Shown here piece by piece: positions 61,101 to 64,000 of a DNA stretch of 64,000 nucleotides. Numbering within the stretch: the stretch's first letter is position 1; each line of letters opens with the position of its first letter. The position numbers and the translations under genes are program-made. The notes under the pieces were generated by a model. The model was not told the DNA's origin, did not search any database, and worked only from the letters and a program-made list of their open reading frames with translations. Source of the stretch: G020354085 sp964482055 (GTDB taxonomy: Bacteria; Pseudomonadota; Gammaproteobacteria; Acidiferrobacterales; Sulfurifustaceae); the NCBI GenBank assembly GCA_964482055.1, contig CAYZVX010000005.1, positions 7,697 through 71,696 on the forward strand, given 5' to 3'.

Positions 61101-62081
61101 ATGGACGCGCTGGCGCGACACTGGTATCGGGCGAGCCCCGTCGGTCTTGTGCTCGCGCCACTCGGCTGGCTGTACTGCGCAGTGGCGATGTTGCGGCGCA
61201 CGCTGTATTCGGCCGGCCTTCTGAAGCGCGTCAACCTGCCGGTCGCGGTGATTGTGGTCGGCAACATCACGGTGGGCGGCACCGGCAAGACACCGCTGGT
61301 CATCTGGCTGGCGCGCTGGCTGCGCCGGCACGGCTACCACCCCGGCGTCGTGACGCGCGGCTACGGTGGCCGCGCGCGCGACTGGCCGCAGGTGGTGCGC
61401 GCCGACTCCGATCCGGCAGTGGTGGGCGATGAGCCAATCCTGCTCGCCCGCCATACCGAATGCCCGGTGGTGGCGGACCCCGATCGGGCGCGCGCCGCGC
61501 GGACGGTGATTTCCAGGGGGTGCGATGTCGTCATCAGCGACGACGGTCTGCAACACTACCGGCTGGCGCGCGATGTCGAGATCGCCGTGCTCGACGGCGA
61601 GCGGCGCCTCGGCAACGGCCGCTGCCTGCCGGCCGGGCCGTTGCGTGAACCGCTGGGGCGCCTTGCCGACGTGCACGCCCGCGTCACCAATGGCACCGCG
61701 CAGCCAGGCGAGCTCGCTATGCAACTTGTCGCGACGCGTTTCCGGGCGCTCGGTTCGGATCGCGACTGGCCGGTCAGCGAGTTTCGCGGCCGCCGTGCTC
61801 ACGCCGTCGCCGGGATCGGCAACCCGCAGCGCTTCTTCGACCATCTTCGGCGTCTCGGGGTCGAGGTCATCGAGCACGCCTTTCCCGATCATCACGATTT
61901 CGCGCCGGCCGACGTGAGATTCGGCGATGATCTGCCCATCCTGATGACGGAAAAGGATGCGGTAAAATGCGCGGCATTCGCCGACGCGCGCATGGCCTAT
62001 CTGGCCGTGGAGGCGCAGCCCGATCCGCGCCTCGGCGAGCTGGTACTCGGCAAACTCAAGGAGCGCCCTGGTGGTGGATAG
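61101..62081 (+). CDS. lpxK: Tetraacyldisaccharide 4'-kinase LpxK
   Basis: LpxK phosphorylates the 4' position of the lipid A precursor at the inner membrane. The 326-residue protein has an N-terminal membrane-associated helix (about 12-32) and the modified P-loop GNITVGGTGKTPLV. Conserved VTRGYGG, DDGLQHYRLARDVEI and FPDHHDFAPADV follow. It lies 3 bases after msbA, and its end overlaps the next small gene by 11 bases. Confidence 0.96.
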   Translation: MDALARHWYRASPVGLVLAPLGWLYCAVAMLRRTLYSAGLLKRVNLPVAVIVVGNITVGGTGKTPLVIWLARWLRRHGYHPGVVTRGYGGRARDWPQVVRADSDPAVVGDEPILLARHTECPVVADPDRARAARTVISRGCDVVISDDGLQHYRLARDVEIAVLDGERRLGNGRCLPAGPLREPLGRLADVHARVTNGTAQPGELAMQLVATRFRALGSDRDWPVSEFRGRRAHAVAGIGNPQRFFDHLRRLGVEVIEHAFPDHHDFAPADVRFGDDLPILMTEKDAVKCAAFADARMAYLAVEAQPDPRLGELVLGKLKERPGGG

Positions 62082-62256
62082 AAAGTTGCTGGAGATCCTG
62101 GTGTGCCCGGTGTGCAAGGGGCCACTGCATTTCGACAAGGCCAAGTCCGAGCTCGTCTGCCGGATCGATCGGCTCGCCTATCCCATCCGCGACGACATTC
62201 CGGTCATGCTGGAAGGCGAGGCACGGCGGCTGACCGCCGACGAGCTGCCCAAGTAG
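62071..62256 (+). CDS. ycaR: Trm112/YcaR-family small protein
   Basis: This is a 61-residue Trm112-like protein with a CPVCKG zinc-knuckle half and a lone downstream Cys (SELVCRIDRLAYPIRDDIPVML). The bacterial YcaR family is commonly encoded between lpxK and kdsB; its function is unknown. It starts at GTG 62071 (or 62074), overlapping lpxK. The second Cys pair is incomplete, so zinc binding is uncertain. Confidence 0.9.
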   Translation: MVDRKLLEILVCPVCKGPLHFDKAKSELVCRIDRLAYPIRDDIPVMLEGEARRLTADELPK

Positions 62257-62264
62257 CGGCGCGC

Positions 62265-63011
62265 ATGCACATCGTGATTCCGGCGCGCTATGCGTCGAGC
62301 CGCCTGCCCGGTAAGCCGCTTGCCGATGTGGCCGGCAAGACCCTCATCGAGCGCGTCTACGACTGCGCCCGCGCCAGCGGCGCGCCGCACATCGTGATCG
62401 CCACGGACGACGAGCGCATTCGCGCCGCCGTGGAGGGCTTCGGGGCGCGCGTTTGCATGACGTCGGCAAGGCACGCCTCCGGCACTGAGCGGATCGCCGA
62501 GGTCATCGCGCAGCTCGGGATCGCGCCGGAGGAAATCGTCGTCAATCTCCAGGGTGACGAGCCGATGATGCCAGCCGGGCTGATCCGGCAGGTGGCGGAC
62601 ACGCTCAAGGCGCACAGCGACGCGGTCGTTGCCACCGCCTGTCACGCGATCCAATCGCGCGATGAATTCACCAACCCGAACGTGGTCAAAGTAGTGACCG
62701 ACCAGCGCGGTTATGCTCTGTATTTCAGCCGCGCCCCCATACCCTGGCCGCGGCAGGCGGTGGCGGGCGGGAGCAGCGCGCCACGCGGGGCGTTTCGCCA
62801 CATCGGTCTGTACGCGTACCGCGCGGGTTTCGTCGGGCGTTACGCGGCCTGGCCGCCGTGCCCGCCCGAGCAGGCCGAGCAGCTCGAGCAGCTGCGCGTG
62901 CTGTGGCACGGTGAGCGCATCGCGGTGTGCGAGAGCGCGGAACCACCGGGGGCGGGGGTGGACACGCCAGAGGACCTCGAGCGGGTCAGGAAATATTTCG
63001 CGAGTCGCTGA
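62265..63011 (+). CDS. kdsB: CMP-KDO synthetase KdsB
   Basis: It activates 3-deoxy-D-manno-octulosonate with CTP for lipopolysaccharide inner core. The 248-residue protein starts HIVIPARYASSRLPGKPL, the nucleotide-binding signature. It also has VVNLQGDEPMMP, YFSRAPIPWPR, HIGLYAYRAGF and the C-terminal VDTPEDLERVR. It starts 8 bases after the Trm112-like gene. Confidence 0.97.
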   Translation: MHIVIPARYASSRLPGKPLADVAGKTLIERVYDCARASGAPHIVIATDDERIRAAVEGFGARVCMTSARHASGTERIAEVIAQLGIAPEEIVVNLQGDEPMMPAGLIRQVADTLKAHSDAVVATACHAIQSRDEFTNPNVVKVVTDQRGYALYFSRAPIPWPRQAVAGGSSAPRGAFRHIGLYAYRAGFVGRYAAWPPCPPEQAEQLEQLRVLWHGERIAVCESAEPPGAGVDTPEDLERVRKYFASR

Positions 63012-63030
63012 TCGTGCAGCGCTCGCGACG

Positions 63031-63115
63031 GAAATTTGAGCTGCGAATGTTGAATTTTTGAAAGAGCGAGTGCGCACATCCATTCAATAGTCAAGATTGA
63101 GCATTCAAAATTGCC
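63031..63115. repeat. Mirrored heptamer repeat between kdsB and the phosphatase gene
   Basis: Left arm: GAAATTT, GAGCTGC, GAATGTT, GAATTTT from 63031. Right arm: CATTCAA, TAGTCAA, GATTGAG, CATTCAA, AATTGCC from 63081, the approximate inverse complement (TTGAATG type units). AT-rich compared with the genes around it. Confidence 0.7.
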
Positions 63116-63162
63116 GCGCGCCGGGACATGCGCGGTCGAGGCGCATGGAGGTTGTGTAGATC

Positions 63163-63636
<474 letters not shown>

Positions 63637-63655
63637 GCGGCAGCGTCCGCGGCCG

Positions 63656-64000
63656 TCAGTTGCTTTGCGGCTTGTCCGTGTCTGGGCTCGGCGCCGGCTC
63701 CGAGCGCGTCTCGATCTGCACGAGCGGCGGCCGCGGCCCCTCGGCCGGTTGCGCCGGGACCGGGGCCGTGGTCGACATCGGGGTGTAGCTCGACTCGGCG
63801 CGCTCCATCGATGCGGGTGCCGCGGACAGGGCCGGTTCGCGCACGACAGGCTCGGAGGGCGCAGCCGGTTGCGGACGTTCCTGGCTCGGTCGCGGTGTGC
63901 TTACCTCAGCCGGAGCCCCAGCTTCCGGGCGCGGCGCCATCTCCGGTCGCCCGTGGCCGCCACGTCCACGCCGGCGCCGACGCCGGCGTCCGCTGCCCTC
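63656..64000 (-). CDS. rne: Ribonuclease E, C-terminal part (truncated by the window)
   Basis: Only the last 114 codons are visible; the 5' end lies beyond the window. The visible part is a disordered tail: a Gly/Arg block rich in RRRRRRRG, then Pro/Ala/Glu-rich sequence, ending PPLVQIETRSEPAPSPDTDKPQSN in part. This composition and the LVQIETR terminus are typical of RNase E scaffold regions. Position next to the LMW phosphatase and kdsB supports the call. The catalytic domain cannot be checked. Confidence 0.75.
   Translation of the reverse strand, partial: EGSGRRRRRRRGRGGHGRPEMAPRPEAGAPAEVSTPRPSQERPQPAAPSEPVVREPALSAAPASMERAESSYTPMSTTAPVPAQPAEGPRPPLVQIETRSEPAPSPDTDKPQSN

Noticed and set aside
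58767..62144. Open frame of 1125 codons on the minus strand across exbB, exbD, msbA and lpxK
   Set aside because: It is the reverse image of clear plus-strand genes with complete motifs; its His/Arg/Ala-rich translation has no domain pattern. In GC-rich DNA such antisense frames are expected.

Overview
The window is GC-rich chromosomal DNA from a sulfur-oxidising gammaproteobacterium. The main evidence is a reverse-type dissimilatory sulfite reductase (rDsr) operon whose gene order matches that of Allochromatium vinosum. The housekeeping clusters are also gamma/betaproteobacterial in arrangement: miaA-hfq-hflX-hflKC-hisZ-purA, rpsF-rpsR-rplI-dnaB-alr-radA, lolD-comEC-exbBD-msbA-lpxK-kdsB. Affiliation with Acidiferrobacterales- or Chromatiales-like lineages is an inference from gene content; no rRNA is present to test it.

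Region 1 (1-11.3 kb, minus strand): dsrA-B-E-F-H-C-M-K-L-J-O-P, all intact. DsrAB oxidises sulfane sulfur to sulfite, DsrEFH and DsrC carry the sulfur, DsrL links the reaction to NAD(P), and DsrMKJOP connects it to the quinone pool and periplasm. dsrC is bracketed by strong RNA hairpins. Two intra-operon gaps consist largely of 7-bp repeats.

Region 2 (11.4-14.6 kb, plus strand, divergent from dsr): a five-gene group with a TauD-like Fe(II)/2-oxoglutarate dioxygenase, a 65-aa protein, a helical 236-aa protein, a Cas6-like (Cmx6-type) RAMP protein with a perfect glycine-rich loop and no CRISPR array, and a DsrC paralogue lacking both redox cysteines. It ends at a clear intrinsic terminator. This is the best candidate in the window for an undescribed system: a CRISPR-free Cas6 homologue in a sulfur-metabolism neighbourhood.

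Region 3 (14.6-23.4 kb): an accessory stretch with a mercaptopyruvate-type sulfurtransferase, a YqhA-like membrane protein, msrB, two more Fe/2OG hydroxylases around a TauE-like exporter, an HPP-CBS protein, a Sel1 protein and several uncharacterised proteins.

Region 4 (23.4-44 kb): translation, RNA and replication housekeeping genes: prfB with its programmed frameshift, lysS, an HDOD protein, miaA, hfq, hflX, hflKC, hisZ, purA, tRNA-Leu(CAG), rnr, rlmB, rpsF-rpsR-rplI, dnaB, alr and radA.

Region 5 (44-48.2 kb, minus strand): a CHASE2-Ser/Thr kinase, a PP2C phosphatase and a double-FHA protein, forming a compact phospho-signalling unit. Region 6 (48.3-64 kb): dapC-dapD-dapE, an EamA transporter, yggS, a DciA-like gene, lolC/E-lolD, comEC, exbB-exbD, msbA, lpxK, a Trm112-like protein, kdsB, a low-molecular-weight phosphatase and the 3' end of rne.

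At least eight intergenic spacers contain degenerate tandem heptamers, often arranged as two mirrored arms. These are the most striking non-coding feature.
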